Source: an uncultured Pelagibacteraceae bacterium (lineage in GTDB: Bacteria > Pseudomonadota > Alphaproteobacteria > Pelagibacterales > Pelagibacteraceae). Taken from it: DNA of 64,000 bases. Made by a program: the position numbers and the translations under genes. Below, in pieces: positions 1-13,772 of this stretch (positions are counted from its first letter, which is position 1; each line of letters opens with the position of its first letter). Where the stretch lies: the NCBI GenBank assembly GCA_902519945.1, contig CABYLY010000003.1, forward strand, positions 1-64,000. The letters are read 5' to 3'. The notes under the pieces were generated by a model that worked only from the letters and a program-made list of their open reading frames with translations, was not told the DNA's origin and did not search any database.

Positions 1-854
1 GCAATAAAGTAAACTTAAACATAAAGCCTTCTGAACCAAATACAGGAATTTATTTTAAGAGAGTAGATTTAGGTTCCAATAACATAATCTTTCCAAATTT
101 TTCTAATGTTTCAAACACCGACTTAAACACAACTATCTCAAATGAATTCGGGGTAAAAGTCTCTACAATAGAACATTTAATGGGAGCCCTATTTGGTTTG
201 GGTATAGATAACGCCCTTATAGAAATTGATAACGATGAAGTTCCTATTTTAGATGGTTCAGCTAAAGATTTTATTGATGAAATAATTAAATCTGGACTTC
301 AAACAAGCAATGCACCAATTAAGATTATTAAAATTAATAAAAAAATAAATTTTGAAGACGGTGAAAGGTATATTTCTATAGAACCTTCCAAACTTAGTTT
401 AGATATAGATTTTCAAATTAAATATTCTAACGAGTTAATTGGTAATCAAAGAAATAAGATTAATGTTTATGAAGATGATTTGAATGATATTTTTAATTCA
501 AGAACATTTTGTTTATATGAAGATATTGAAAAGATCAAATCATTAGGTTTGGCTAAAGGTGGAAGTTTAGATAACGCTGTAGTAGTTAAAGGAAAAAAAA
601 TCTTAAATGAAACCGGGCTAAGAAATTCCAAAGAGTTTGTAAATCATAAAATTTTAGATTGTATCGGTGATCTTTATACAAGTGGTTACAGAGTGATTGG
701 CAGTGTAATTTGTTCTCAAGGTGGACATTTTTTAACTAATAAATTGTTAAAAAAAGTATTCGAAAATAAAGCAAATTTCTCAATAGTTGAAATACAAGAA
801 AGAAATCTACCACACAACATTATAAATAGAAGTTTGTTAAGATCTATAGCTTAA
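1..854 (+). CDS. lpxC: UDP-3-O-acyl-N-acetylglucosamine deacetylase, 5'-truncated
   Basis: LpxC is the zinc enzyme for the committed, cytoplasmic step of lipid A synthesis. The ORF track starts at an internal ATG (180), but the frame is open from base 3 and reads into recognisable LpxC sequence, so the true start lies before the window. Visible family motifs are STIEHLMGAL (first zinc histidine, TxEHxxxAL), HKILDCIGDL (second zinc histidine and aspartate) and GGHFLTN (general acid/base histidine). About 283 residues are present, close to a full-length enzyme of around 300. bamD follows 51 bases later on the same strand, the usual alphaproteobacterial neighbour. Its presence indicates an outer membrane with lipid A. 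Confidence 0.95.
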   Translation, partial: NKVNLNIKPSEPNTGIYFKRVDLGSNNIIFPNFSNVSNTDLNTTISNEFGVKVSTIEHLMGALFGLGIDNALIEIDNDEVPILDGSAKDFIDEIIKSGLQTSNAPIKIIKINKKINFEDGERYISIEPSKLSLDIDFQIKYSNELIGNQRNKINVYEDDLNDIFNSRTFCLYEDIEKIKSLGLAKGGSLDNAVVVKGKKILNETGLRNSKEFVNHKILDCIGDLYTSGYRVIGSVICSQGGHFLTNKLLKKVFENKANFSIVEIQERNLPHNIINRSLLRSIA

Positions 855-905
855 GCTTAATTATATAAATCTTTTAAATTCGTGTTTTAATTTGTATAAA
901 TCTTT

Positions 906-5459
<4,554 letters not shown>

Positions 5460-5463
<4 letters not shown>

Positions 5464-7496
5464 TTCAATTTTTTTTGATATCTAATCCAACCTGGGCTTC
5501 TTATTTTGTTATCATCAAAATCTATATCCTGATTAAATTCAAAATCCTCTATTTCATCTTTATCTTCTGCAAAAAAAGAATTCTTTTCTAAAGATTTTTC
5601 TGGAAGTTCATCTATAAATCTTGAAGCCATACTATCTATCCAATCTCCTTGATAAAATCTATTCATTGAAAAAGATATAAAAGCATCTTTCTTTGCACGG
5701 GTTATGCCGACATAGGCCAGTCTTCTTTCTTCCTCTAAACCACTCTGACCTTTTTCCTCGATTGATTTTTGATGTGGAAACAGACCTTCTTCCCAACCTG
5801 GTAAAAAAACTGTATCAAATTCTAAACCTTTAGATGCATGCATTGTCATCATATTTACTTTTTCTCCATCCCATTCTTGATCAACTGAAGTGGCTAAAGA
5901 CACATGTTCTAAAAAACTTTCAAGGTTATCAAATTCTTTCATAGCACTCAAAAGTTCTTTAATATTTTCTAATCTATTTTCATTTTCTAAATCTTTTTTA
6001 TTTTTCAACATGGCAGAGTAGCCAGACTCATCTAAAATAATTTGTAGAAGTTTAACATGGTTTATTTTTTTTTTATTTAGGTCATTTCTCCATTTATTCA
6101 TTAACCCTAAAAATAAATTTAAACCTATCTTAGTCTTTGGTTTCACCAAATTTTCCTGGATCAATTTTCTAGATGCGTTCTCTAAACAAAGATTATTTTT
6201 TTTTGCGTATTCATGTATCATTTTAATTGAACTATCACCTATTGATCTCTTTGGATTATTAACAATTCTTTCAAAAGCAAGGTCATCTTTTTCTTGATAG
6301 ATAAGTCTAAGGTAAGCAACACAATCTTTAATTTCAGCTCTTTCATAAAATTTAGTTCCACCTAAAATTCTATAAGGTACACCAATTTTAAGAAATCTTT
6401 CTTCAAACTCTCTTGTTTGAAAAATTGCTCTTACAAGAATTGCAATATTGTTAAAAGAAACTTTGTGCTTAAGGTTCTCTATTTCATCTGAAACACCAAT
6501 AGCTTCATCTTTTCCGTTTTTGAAGCAATTCAATTTAACTAAATTACCTTCATCCTTTGTTGCTTTTAAAGTTTTTCCAATTCTATTTTCATTATTTGCA
6601 ATTAAATTAGACGCAACATTCAAAATATTTTGAGAAGATCTATAATTTTCCTCTAGCCTAATTATTTTTGTATTTTTATAAACCTTGTCGAATTCCAAAA
6701 AATTTCTGATTTCTGCACCCCTCCAACTATAAATAGATTGATCATCATCTCCAACACAGCAAATATTCTTATTTTTTTCAGAAAGTAAATTTAACCATTT
6801 ACTTTGGATGATGTTTGTGTCCTGATATTCGTCTACAAGAATATATTTAAAATTTTTTGAATAGATATTTCTAATATCTTGATCTTTTTCAAAAATTTTT
6901 ACAACATGTAGAATCAAATCTCCAAAATCACACGAATTTAAATCGATAAGTTTTTGTTGGTAAATCTTATAAATTGGTAAAATATTTTTTTCGAAAATGT
7001 CTTTTTTGTTGATAATAACCTCATTAGGATAATATCCTTTATTTTTCCAACGATCTATTATCGCTAAGATATATCTTGGAGCTAACTGTTTGATGTCAAT
7101 ATTTTCAGCTTTACATATATTCTTAATAAGTCTTAATTGATCATCTGTATCAATTATAGTGAAATTTGAATTGAGATTTACTGCAGAGGCGTGTTTTCTC
7201 AAAAGCTTTGCACAGATGGAGTGAAAAGTACCGAGCCAAGATAGTCCAACTGCACCTGAGCCCAGTAACTTACTAACTCTTGTTTGCATTTCTTTTGCAG
7301 CTTTATTAGTAAAGGTGACTGATAAAATTTGGTTTGGATAAGCTTTTTTTTCTTTGATTATGTGTGCAATCCTAGAGGTCAAAACCTTGGTTTTCCCTGA
7401 TCCAGCCCCTGCAACAATCAACAATGGGCCATCTAAATAAATTGTCGCCTCTTTTTGGGCTTTATTTAAATTTTGTAAATAATCGGAGTTTACCAT
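5460..7496 (-). CDS. uvrD: UvrD/PcrA-family superfamily 1 DNA helicase
   Basis: An ATP-driven 3'-5' helicase for nucleotide excision repair, mismatch repair and clearing of stalled forks. The 678-residue protein shows SF1A motifs in order: Walker A GAGSGKT, TFTNKAAKEM, motif II DEYQDTN, motif III GDDDQSIYSWRGA, motif IV LEENYRSS, motif V TMHASKGLEFD and motif VI YVGITRAKK. The C-terminus has an acidic stretch (FAEDKDEIEDFEFN) before the basic tail. The start ATG (complement of 7494-7496) gives MVNSDYLQNLNKAQ, where the Q-motif (LNKAQ) is properly placed. It is divergent from the AsmA-like gene about 34 bases away. No SOS operator was found upstream. Confidence 0.95.
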
Positions 7497-7530
7497 TTCA
7501 AATAATTAATTATAAGTGATCAAAATCATT

Positions 7531-9021
7531 ATGAGTAGACATAATTTATTAAATAAAAAGATAAAGAAGCAAATTTTATCTATAAACGAATTATTAGAAA
7601 ATAATTTTAATAAATTAAAGTATTTTAAGTCCAATTATAAAAAAATCCTTTTAAATAAGAACAATAGAGTTTTTTTGTTCGTAGGAATACTTGTTATTTT
7701 GACACTATCTTATTTAAGTTTACCTTCTTTTTATAATAAAGAAACAGTTCGATCTGAAATTATGAATCAACTACTTAAAAATTATAATATTGGATTAAAA
7801 TTGGAGGAAGAAATTAATTATAGTTTTTTCCCAACCCCTCATTTCTTTATAAGAAATCCCTTAATTATTCGTGAAAAAAAAGAAATAGGTAAAACAAAAA
7901 ATTTAAGGGTCTTCATTGATGGAGCAAAACTTCTAAAAATTAATGAAATCAATATTAGGAAATTAGTTTTTGAAAAAACTGACTTCAACATTTATTTAGA
8001 AGATTTTGTTTTTTTTGAAAACCTTTTAAAGACCGAACCCAATGATAATATTATTTCATTTAAAAAAAGTAATATTTTTTTTAAAAATAAAGATGACGAG
8101 ATACTTTTTATAAATAAGACGTTAAATAGTAGTTTCTATTATGATTCTAAAAATTTACAAAATGTTTTAGACTCACAAAATGAAGTTTTTAATGTACCAT
8201 TTAAAATAACTTTAAGAAACGATAAATTTAATAAAGAATTTTCAGCGAAATTTGACTCAAATAAAATAAGATTAAATATTGAAAATAAAATAAATTACGA
8301 AAATAAATTAAAAAAGGGATTGTTGGATATCTTATTTATTAATAAAGCAACTACTTTGAAATATGAATTAAATCAAAATTCGTTAAATTTTTTATCTTTT
8401 AATAATAAAAATTCGTATAAAGGAACAATTGACTTTAAACCTTTTTACTTTGCTGCTGAATTTAATTATGAAGGTTTAAGTACAAAAAATTTATTTGATG
8501 AAAATTTCATATTTATTGATTTGATTAATTCGGAACTATTAAATAATAAAAATTTTAGCGCTAACCTCAATGTAAATATTAAGAACATTACAAATGTAAA
8601 TGAATTAAATGATTTACAATTAAAAATTTTTATTGAAGATGGTAATATTAATTTTTCAAATTCAAAAATAAAATGGAAAGACAATCTAGAAATTATTCTC
8701 GATGAAAGTGTATTATTAATTGATAATGACGGTGCGAATTTAGTTGGAACAACAATATTTAATTTTGATGATGTAAATACTTTTTACACTTCTTTTCAAA
8801 TATTGAAAAAAAATAGAAAAAAAATAAAACAAATGCAATTAGATTATATCTATAATTTCAATACCAAAAGTATTACTTTTGAAAATCCCCGAATCGATGG
8901 TAAACAAAATCAAAAACTAGATGAGTTTTTAAATATATTTAATTCAGAGCAAGATAGAATTTTTAATAAAATTACTTTTAAGAACTTTATGAATAATTTT
9001 TTTAATGCTTACGCTGGATAA
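7531..9021 (+). CDS. AsmA-like membrane-anchored envelope protein
   Basis: The track starts at GTG 7516; ATG 7531 (MSRHNLLNKK) is the simpler start and gives 496 residues. A basic, helical N-terminus is followed by one transmembrane segment (VFLFVGILVILTLSYLSL, about residues 48-65). A long periplasmic part then begins with SEIMNQLLKNYNIGLKLEEEINYSFFP, resembling the start of AsmA-type proteins, in which an N-terminal anchor precedes a beta-rich groove thought to move lipids between membranes. The rest is extremely Asn/Lys/Phe-rich and of low conservation to the eye. The assignment rests on architecture, so a lineage-specific envelope protein is possible. The 3' end overlaps fumC by 13 bases. 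Confidence 0.6.
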   Translation: MSRHNLLNKKIKKQILSINELLENNFNKLKYFKSNYKKILLNKNNRVFLFVGILVILTLSYLSLPSFYNKETVRSEIMNQLLKNYNIGLKLEEEINYSFFPTPHFFIRNPLIIREKKEIGKTKNLRVFIDGAKLLKINEINIRKLVFEKTDFNIYLEDFVFFENLLKTEPNDNIISFKKSNIFFKNKDDEILFINKTLNSSFYYDSKNLQNVLDSQNEVFNVPFKITLRNDKFNKEFSAKFDSNKIRLNIENKINYENKLKKGLLDILFINKATTLKYELNQNSLNFLSFNNKNSYKGTIDFKPFYFAAEFNYEGLSTKNLFDENFIFIDLINSELLNNKNFSANLNVNIKNITNVNELNDLQLKIFIEDGNINFSNSKIKWKDNLEIILDESVLLIDNDGANLVGTTIFNFDDVNTFYTSFQILKKNRKKIKQMQLDYIYNFNTKSITFENPRIDGKQNQKLDEFLNIFNSEQDRIFNKITFKNFMNNFFNAYAG

Positions 9022-10397
9022 ATCATTTTTTTTGGATTAACAATTTTTTCATAATCTTTTTCATTTATTAATCCAGTTTTAAGAGCTTCAGTTTTAAGTG
9101 TAGTTTTATTCTTTAACGCAGATTTAGCAATTTTTGCAGCATTATCATAACCAATCTTAGGAGCTAATGCTGTAACTAACATTAAAGAATTTTCTAAATA
9201 AAAATTTATTTTTTCTTTATCTGCTTTTAAGCCCTTAATACAATACAAAGCAAAATTCTTAGAACTATCAGCCAATAAATCTATTGATTGCAATATGTTA
9301 TGAGCAATTAAAGGCTTAAATACATTTAGTTCAAAATGACCATGAGATCCTGCCATAGTAATCCCATTATGATTTCCTATTACTTTTACACAAACCATAG
9401 TGACAGCTTCTGATTGAGTTGGATTCACTTTACCAGGCATTATCGAAGAACCCGGTTCATTTGCTGGTAAAATTAATTCACCATAACCCGCTCTTGGACC
9501 AGATCCTAAAAATCTAATATCATTAGCCACTTTCATTAAACAAACTGCTGTCGTATTTAAAGTTCCAGAAAAATTCACAATTTCATCATGAGCCGCGAGT
9601 GCAGCAAATTTATTTTTAGTAGGCTTAAAAGGAATTTTAGTTATTTTTCTTATCTCATTTATAATTTTTTTGTCAAAACCTTTTTTACTATTTATTCCTG
9701 TTCCTACGGCAGTACCACCTTGTGCTAGCAAATAAATTTCACTCAATGCATTTTTAATTCTTGTGATACAATCTTCTAATTGAGATTGATAACCAGAAAA
9801 TTCTTGACCTAAAGATAATGGCGTCGCATCTTGTAAATGAGTTCTGCCAACTTTTACTATCTTTTTAAATTGAGATACTTTTTTTTTAAGTTCTTTATTT
9901 AATAGTTCTAAAGCTGGTAAAAGTTTATTCCTTGTCTCAATAGCAATTGCTATGTGCATTGCAGTTGGGAATACATCATTTGTTGATTGAGATTTATTGA
10001 CGTGATCATTAGGATGTACAGGTTTTTTAGAACCTTTTTTACCCCCTAAAATTTCAATTGCTCTATTAGCGATAACCTCATTAACGTTCATATTAGTTTG
10101 TGTTCCAGATCCAGTTTGCCAAACTTTAAGAGGAAAGTGCTCATCTAGTTTGCCTGAAATTACCTCATTTGAAGCTTTTATAATTGCTTTTGCAATGTTT
10201 GGAGCGATTTGTTTTTCCCTTGAATGAACTATTGCAGCTGCTTTTTTTATTATTGCAATAGATTTAATAAGTATTGGCCTTACTAAAAATTCCCCTATAT
10301 CAAAATACTTCTTAGATCTTTGAGTTGATGCACCCCAATATTTATCGTTTGGAACACTTATTTTTCCAATGCTATCAAATTCTTTTCTTAATTTCAC
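9009..10397 (-). CDS. fumC: Class II fumarate hydratase
   Basis: Interconverts fumarate and L-malate in the TCA cycle without an iron-sulfur cluster. The 462-residue length and the fumarase/aspartase signature GSSIMPGKVNP, together with VWQTGSGTQTNMNVNEVIANRA and HPNDHVNKSQSTNDVFPTAMH, identify class II fumarase rather than aspartase or argininosuccinate lyase. The HLQDATPLSLGQEFSGY block carries the catalytic region. It is transcribed divergently from the MazG-like gene across a 67-base AT-rich gap. Tail to tail with the AsmA-like gene, whose last 13 bases it overlaps. Confidence 0.96.
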   Translation of the reverse strand: MKLRKEFDSIGKISVPNDKYWGASTQRSKKYFDIGEFLVRPILIKSIAIIKKAAAIVHSREKQIAPNIAKAIIKASNEVISGKLDEHFPLKVWQTGSGTQTNMNVNEVIANRAIEILGGKKGSKKPVHPNDHVNKSQSTNDVFPTAMHIAIAIETRNKLLPALELLNKELKKKVSQFKKIVKVGRTHLQDATPLSLGQEFSGYQSQLEDCITRIKNALSEIYLLAQGGTAVGTGINSKKGFDKKIINEIRKITKIPFKPTKNKFAALAAHDEIVNFSGTLNTTAVCLMKVANDIRFLGSGPRAGYGELILPANEPGSSIMPGKVNPTQSEAVTMVCVKVIGNHNGITMAGSHGHFELNVFKPLIAHNILQSIDLLADSSKNFALYCIKGLKADKEKINFYLENSLMLVTALAPKIGYDNAAKIAKSALKNKTTLKTEALKTGLINEKDYEKIVNPKKMIYPA

Positions 10398-10464
10398 GAA
10401 TATTATTTTTTAAGTATATACATAATATATATATATTAATTTTATTTAAACTTATAGGAGCAAA

Positions 10465-10836
10465 ATGACAAATTTCAATAAAGTAGGAACTTTCATGAAA
10501 ACTTTTGGTCAAGAAGTCAAAACAAAACCCTCATTTAGCACAGACAAAATTAACAAACTAAGGCTTGATTTAATCAAGGAAGAACTTAGTGAGCTTACAG
10601 AAGCAATGAACAACAAAGACTTATTAGAAGTTGCTGATGCTTTAACAGATATTCTTTATGTTACTTATGGAGCAGGACATGCATTTGGTATTAATTTAGA
10701 TAAATGTTTTGAGGAGGTTCAAAATTCTAATATGAGTAAATTAGATGAAAATGGTAAACCTATTTATAACGAGCATGGCAAAGTTATGAAGGGACCAAAT
10801 TATTTTAAGCCGGATTTATCTAAATTTGTAAATTAA
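10465..10836 (+). CDS. MazG-like all-alpha NTP pyrophosphohydrolase
   Basis: A 123-residue protein of the all-alpha NTP-PPase superfamily, which hydrolyses nucleoside triphosphates or related compounds to monophosphate and PPi (house-cleaning, or phosphoribosyl-ATP hydrolysis). The metal-binding pattern is visible as the acidic EExxE-type helix KEELSELTEAM (residues about 37-47) and a second helix EVADALTDILYVTYG with the conserved E..D pattern. A short tail (GKVMKGPNYFKPDL) is typical of Cof-like/MazG single-domain members. A good Shine-Dalgarno (ATAGGAG) lies 6 bases before the ATG. The substrate cannot be told from sequence. Its stop TAA shares a TTAA with the convergent nadC stop. Confidence 0.75.
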   Translation: MTNFNKVGTFMKTFGQEVKTKPSFSTDKINKLRLDLIKEELSELTEAMNNKDLLEVADALTDILYVTYGAGHAFGINLDKCFEEVQNSNMSKLDENGKPIYNEHGKVMKGPNYFKPDLSKFVN

Positions 10837-11666
10837 ATTTCCAATTTTAAGTCTACTGCTGGAACACTATGTGTAATGCTGCCAACCGAGACTCTGTTCA
10901 CTCCAGTTTTTGCGACTGATTTTATATTTTTTAAACTTATATTTCCAGATGCTTCAGTTTCATAATATTTTTTTGCAATTTTGACACCTTCTTTTAAATT
11001 TTTAATGCTCATGTTATCAAATAATACAGTATTGAATTTAAAACCCATTATTTCATCAAGTTGTTTTAGATTATCCACCTCAACTGTAATTTTTTTTCCT
11101 TTTTTATTCTTAATAGCTGATAAAATTAGTTTTTTAATATTTTGATTAGCAATGTGATTGTCTTTGATTAAGAATTCATCACTTAAATTGAATCTATGAT
11201 TAGTACCTCCCCCAACTTTAACAGCATATTTTTGAATTACCCTATAGTTTGGTAATGTTTTTCTAGTGCAACAAATTTTACACTTTTTTCCTGCAAGTTT
11301 AACAAACTGGTTAGTTTTTGTAGCAATGCCTGAAATATGAGATAAAAAATTTAAAGCTACTCTTTCAGCAATTAATATTGAATTCGCCTTTCCTTTTACT
11401 AATGCAATAATGGAATTTTTTTTCACTAATGAACCATCTCTTTTTTTTATGATAAATTTGGTTTTTTTGTCCACTTTTTTAAATGCATGTTTTGCGAATA
11501 GTAAACCTGCAATAATTGCTTTCTGATTAGATATTAATCTTGCAGTAATAACTTTATTTTTTTTTAACAAGTTAGAAGTTATATCTCCATAAGGATATAG
11601 ATCTTCTGCTAGAGCAAGTTTAATTCTGTCTTTGACAAAATTTTCAGTTAACTTAACGTTTGACAC
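10833..11666 (-). CDS. nadC: Nicotinate-nucleotide pyrophosphorylase (carboxylating)
   Basis: Quinolinate phosphoribosyltransferase, the third step of de novo NAD synthesis: quinolinate plus PRPP gives nicotinate mononucleotide, CO2 and PPi. The 277-residue length fits. Motifs include AEDLYPYGDITSNLL, the ERVALNFLSHISGIAT helix, CTRKTLPNYR (phosphate binding), VGGGTNHRFNLSDEFLIKDNH and the late VSVGSITHSVPAVDLKLEI. It follows nadA by 6 bases, forming a nadA-nadC operon. nadB (L-aspartate oxidase), often part of this operon, is not in the window. The stop codon shares TTAA with the MazG-like gene. Confidence 0.95.
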   Translation of the reverse strand: MSNVKLTENFVKDRIKLALAEDLYPYGDITSNLLKKNKVITARLISNQKAIIAGLLFAKHAFKKVDKKTKFIIKKRDGSLVKKNSIIALVKGKANSILIAERVALNFLSHISGIATKTNQFVKLAGKKCKICCTRKTLPNYRVIQKYAVKVGGGTNHRFNLSDEFLIKDNHIANQNIKKLILSAIKNKKGKKITVEVDNLKQLDEIMGFKFNTVLFDNMSIKNLKEGVKIAKKYYETEASGNISLKNIKSVAKTGVNRVSVGSITHSVPAVDLKLEI

Positions 11667-11672
11667 AAAGTC

Positions 11673-12662
11673 TTATCTACCAATAGCAACCATTTTTTCT
11701 ACAGACAATCTAGCTTTATTGATCGTCTCTTGGTCCATGATTATTTCACCTGTTTCTTTTTCTAAGCAATCTAAAATTTTAGGCAAAGTAATTTTTTTCA
11801 TATGAGGACAAAGGTTACATGGTCTAATAAATTCAACATTAGGATTTTCTACTTGAATGTTATCACTCATAGAACATTCAGTAACCATCATAACTTTTTT
11901 AGGTTGATTATCTTTTACATAATTTATCATCCCAGAAGTTGAGCCAGCAAAGTCACTTGCTTTTATTACTTCAGGTGGACACTCTGGGTGTGCAATAATT
12001 TTAATCCCAGGATTTTTTTCTCTAATATCGTTTATTTGTTTTTCATTGAATTGATCATGAACAATGCAGATCCCTTTCCAGGAAATAATTTCTACATCTG
12101 TTTGTGAAGCAACATATTTTGCAAGATAATCATCAGGTAGAAAAATAACTTTTTTAACTCCAAGTGATTTTACAATCTTAACTGCATTTGCTGATGTACA
12201 ACAAACATCAGTTTCAGCTTTTACATCAGCTGAAGTATTTACATAAGAAACAACAGGAACCCCAGGATATTTTTCTTTGAGCAATCTCACATCTTTACCC
12301 GTAATTGAAGATGAAAGAGAACATCCAGCTTTCATATCTGGTAACAAAACTTTTTTATTTGGACTCATTAATTTTGCTGTCTCTGCCATAAAGTGTACTC
12401 CAGCCATTACAATTATGTCTGCTGAAGTTTTTGAAGCTTCAACTGCAAGAGCTAATGAGTCTGCTGAAAAATCCGCTATGCCATGATAAATTTCAGGTGT
12501 TTGATAGTTATGAGCAAGAATGACTGCGTTCTTCTCTTTTTTGAGTTTATTAATTTTATGTATATAAGGAGCATGCACTGACCATTCAATCTCAGGCATA
12601 ACCTTTGATATTTTTTTGTAAATCGGGTCAGTTGCTAGTTTTACTTCTTGGTTAAATTCCAT
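11673..12662 (-). CDS. nadA: Quinolinate synthase A
   Basis: 4Fe-4S enzyme condensing iminoaspartate with dihydroxyacetone phosphate to quinolinate. The track uses a TTG (12677); I prefer ATG at 12662 (MEFNQEVKLATD), giving 329 residues. Signature blocks are VILAHNYQTPEIYHGIADFSADSLALA, VMAGVHFMAETAKLMSP, PDMKAGCSLSSS (first cluster Cys), YVNTSADVKAETDVCCTSANA (second Cys region) and FIRPCNLCPHMKKITL (third cluster Cys). First gene of the nadA-nadC operon, divergent from tRNA-Leu. The iminoaspartate source must be encoded elsewhere, either NadB or an aspartate dehydrogenase. Confidence 0.95.
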   Translation of the reverse strand: MEFNQEVKLATDPIYKKISKVMPEIEWSVHAPYIHKINKLKKEKNAVILAHNYQTPEIYHGIADFSADSLALAVEASKTSADIIVMAGVHFMAETAKLMSPNKKVLLPDMKAGCSLSSSITGKDVRLLKEKYPGVPVVSYVNTSADVKAETDVCCTSANAVKIVKSLGVKKVIFLPDDYLAKYVASQTDVEIISWKGICIVHDQFNEKQINDIREKNPGIKIIAHPECPPEVIKASDFAGSTSGMINYVKDNQPKKVMMVTECSMSDNIQVENPNVEFIRPCNLCPHMKKITLPKILDCLEKETGEIIMDQETINKARLSVEKMVAIGR

Positions 12663-12718
12663 ACCAAAATTTATCAATTTGAAACCTACTTGTCATTGAT
12701 TTATTGTGGGTCATATTT

Positions 12719-12804
12719 GCGGCCATGCTGAAATTGGTAGACAGGCACGGTTGAGGGCCGTGTGGACCTAGTCCATGAGAGTTCGAGTCTCTCTGGCCGC
12801 ACCA
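12719..12804 (+). tRNA. tRNA-Leu (anticodon GAG)
   Basis: An 86-base class II tRNA with a complete cloverleaf. The acceptor GCGGCCA pairs with TGGCCGC, followed by discriminator A and an encoded CCA (12802-12804). The anticodon arm is CACGG-TTGAGGG-CCGTG, giving anticodon GAG (reads CUC/CUU). A long variable arm (TGGACCTAGTCCA) and T arm GAGAG-TTCGAGT-CTCTC follow. A possible promoter lies upstream: TTGAAA (12679-12684), 17 bases, then TATTGT. Leu decoded by a GAG tRNA plus a long variable arm is unambiguous. Confidence 0.96.
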
Positions 12805-12841
12805 AAACGAAATTTTTATGGGAATTTTTTAGTCAAAAAAT

Positions 12842-13729
12842 TCAAATTTTAAGCCAATTAGGAATTAAGATTTTAAAGGATCCATTTTTGCTTTTGTATA
12901 TTTGATCTTTGTTAAAATTTTTATCTAAGTATTTTATTAGTGCATAAGGATATTCTTGATTTATCAAAACTTTACCAATTTCAACATCATTGTTATAAAT
13001 TTTTTCATCTTCATCAAGTTGACCGTCAATAATTTCTATCGGTAGCAATCTTTTTGAAAGTTTATCTTTTAATTTTATTCTTGCAGTATTTTCTTGACCA
13101 ACATAACACCCTTTTTTAAAGTCAATTCCATTAAGCTCTTCAAAGTTACACTCAATACCAAATAATTTGTTTTTTAATTTATTAAGATTTTTTGGCACAA
13201 TCCCTAACTTATGACTGAGCTCATAATAATTATTTATATTATTGTCTTTCAGCTCGAGTTTTTTCAAAGATAAATAAAGCTTTTCTAAATTGATAATTAA
13301 TCTTGCACCTAAATTTTTATTTCGTGGATCTAAAACAATGGGATCTTCTCTAAATTTTAGAGTGAAACCTTCTACATCCTTTGCACCCTTAATTGATAAA
13401 AATTTTTCGTAACTTAGATTAGCTACAACAAATTCATTGCTTAAATTTAATATTTCAACTTTTGATCGAATTTTATACAGATTTAATTGATTAAAAAAAT
13501 CCTCAGATTGGGATTTTTCACAATCGATTAAATAACCTGTTTTGTGTTTTAATAAAATGAATTCATAAAGAAATTTCCCCTGTGGGGTTAGTAAAGAGGC
13601 AAAACAACTTGAATTTTCTGTAACTTTTTCAATATCGTTGCTAACTAAATTTTGTAAAAAACCTTTTGCTTCTTCACCATTTATGTAAAGAACTGCTCTA
13701 TCTTCTAAAATGTGTACATTGTTGTTCAT
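12842..13729 (-). CDS. ygfZ: Folate-binding protein YgfZ (GcvT-like, Fe-S protein repair)
   Basis: YgfZ/IBA57-type protein, a tetrahydrofolate-dependent factor that helps assemble or maintain certain 4Fe-4S enzymes and is a paralogue of the glycine cleavage T protein. The 295-residue protein has the family signature KGCYVGQENTARI (near residue 220), whose Cys is the invariant functional residue. The N-terminal GEEAKGFLQNLVSNDIEKV block matches the GcvT fold. The overall length and absence of the GcvT C-terminal pattern separate it from the true gcvT at 49153. It lies between tRNA-Leu and pyrC and is divergent from the latter across 43 bases. Confidence 0.9.
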   Translation of the reverse strand: MNNNVHILEDRAVLYINGEEAKGFLQNLVSNDIEKVTENSSCFASLLTPQGKFLYEFILLKHKTGYLIDCEKSQSEDFFNQLNLYKIRSKVEILNLSNEFVVANLSYEKFLSIKGAKDVEGFTLKFREDPIVLDPRNKNLGARLIINLEKLYLSLKKLELKDNNINNYYELSHKLGIVPKNLNKLKNKLFGIECNFEELNGIDFKKGCYVGQENTARIKLKDKLSKRLLPIEIIDGQLDEDEKIYNNDVEIGKVLINQEYPYALIKYLDKNFNKDQIYKSKNGSFKILIPNWLKI

Positions 13730-13772
13730 ATTTGCTAGATAACTATTTTTAATATAATAACTTTTTCAATAA

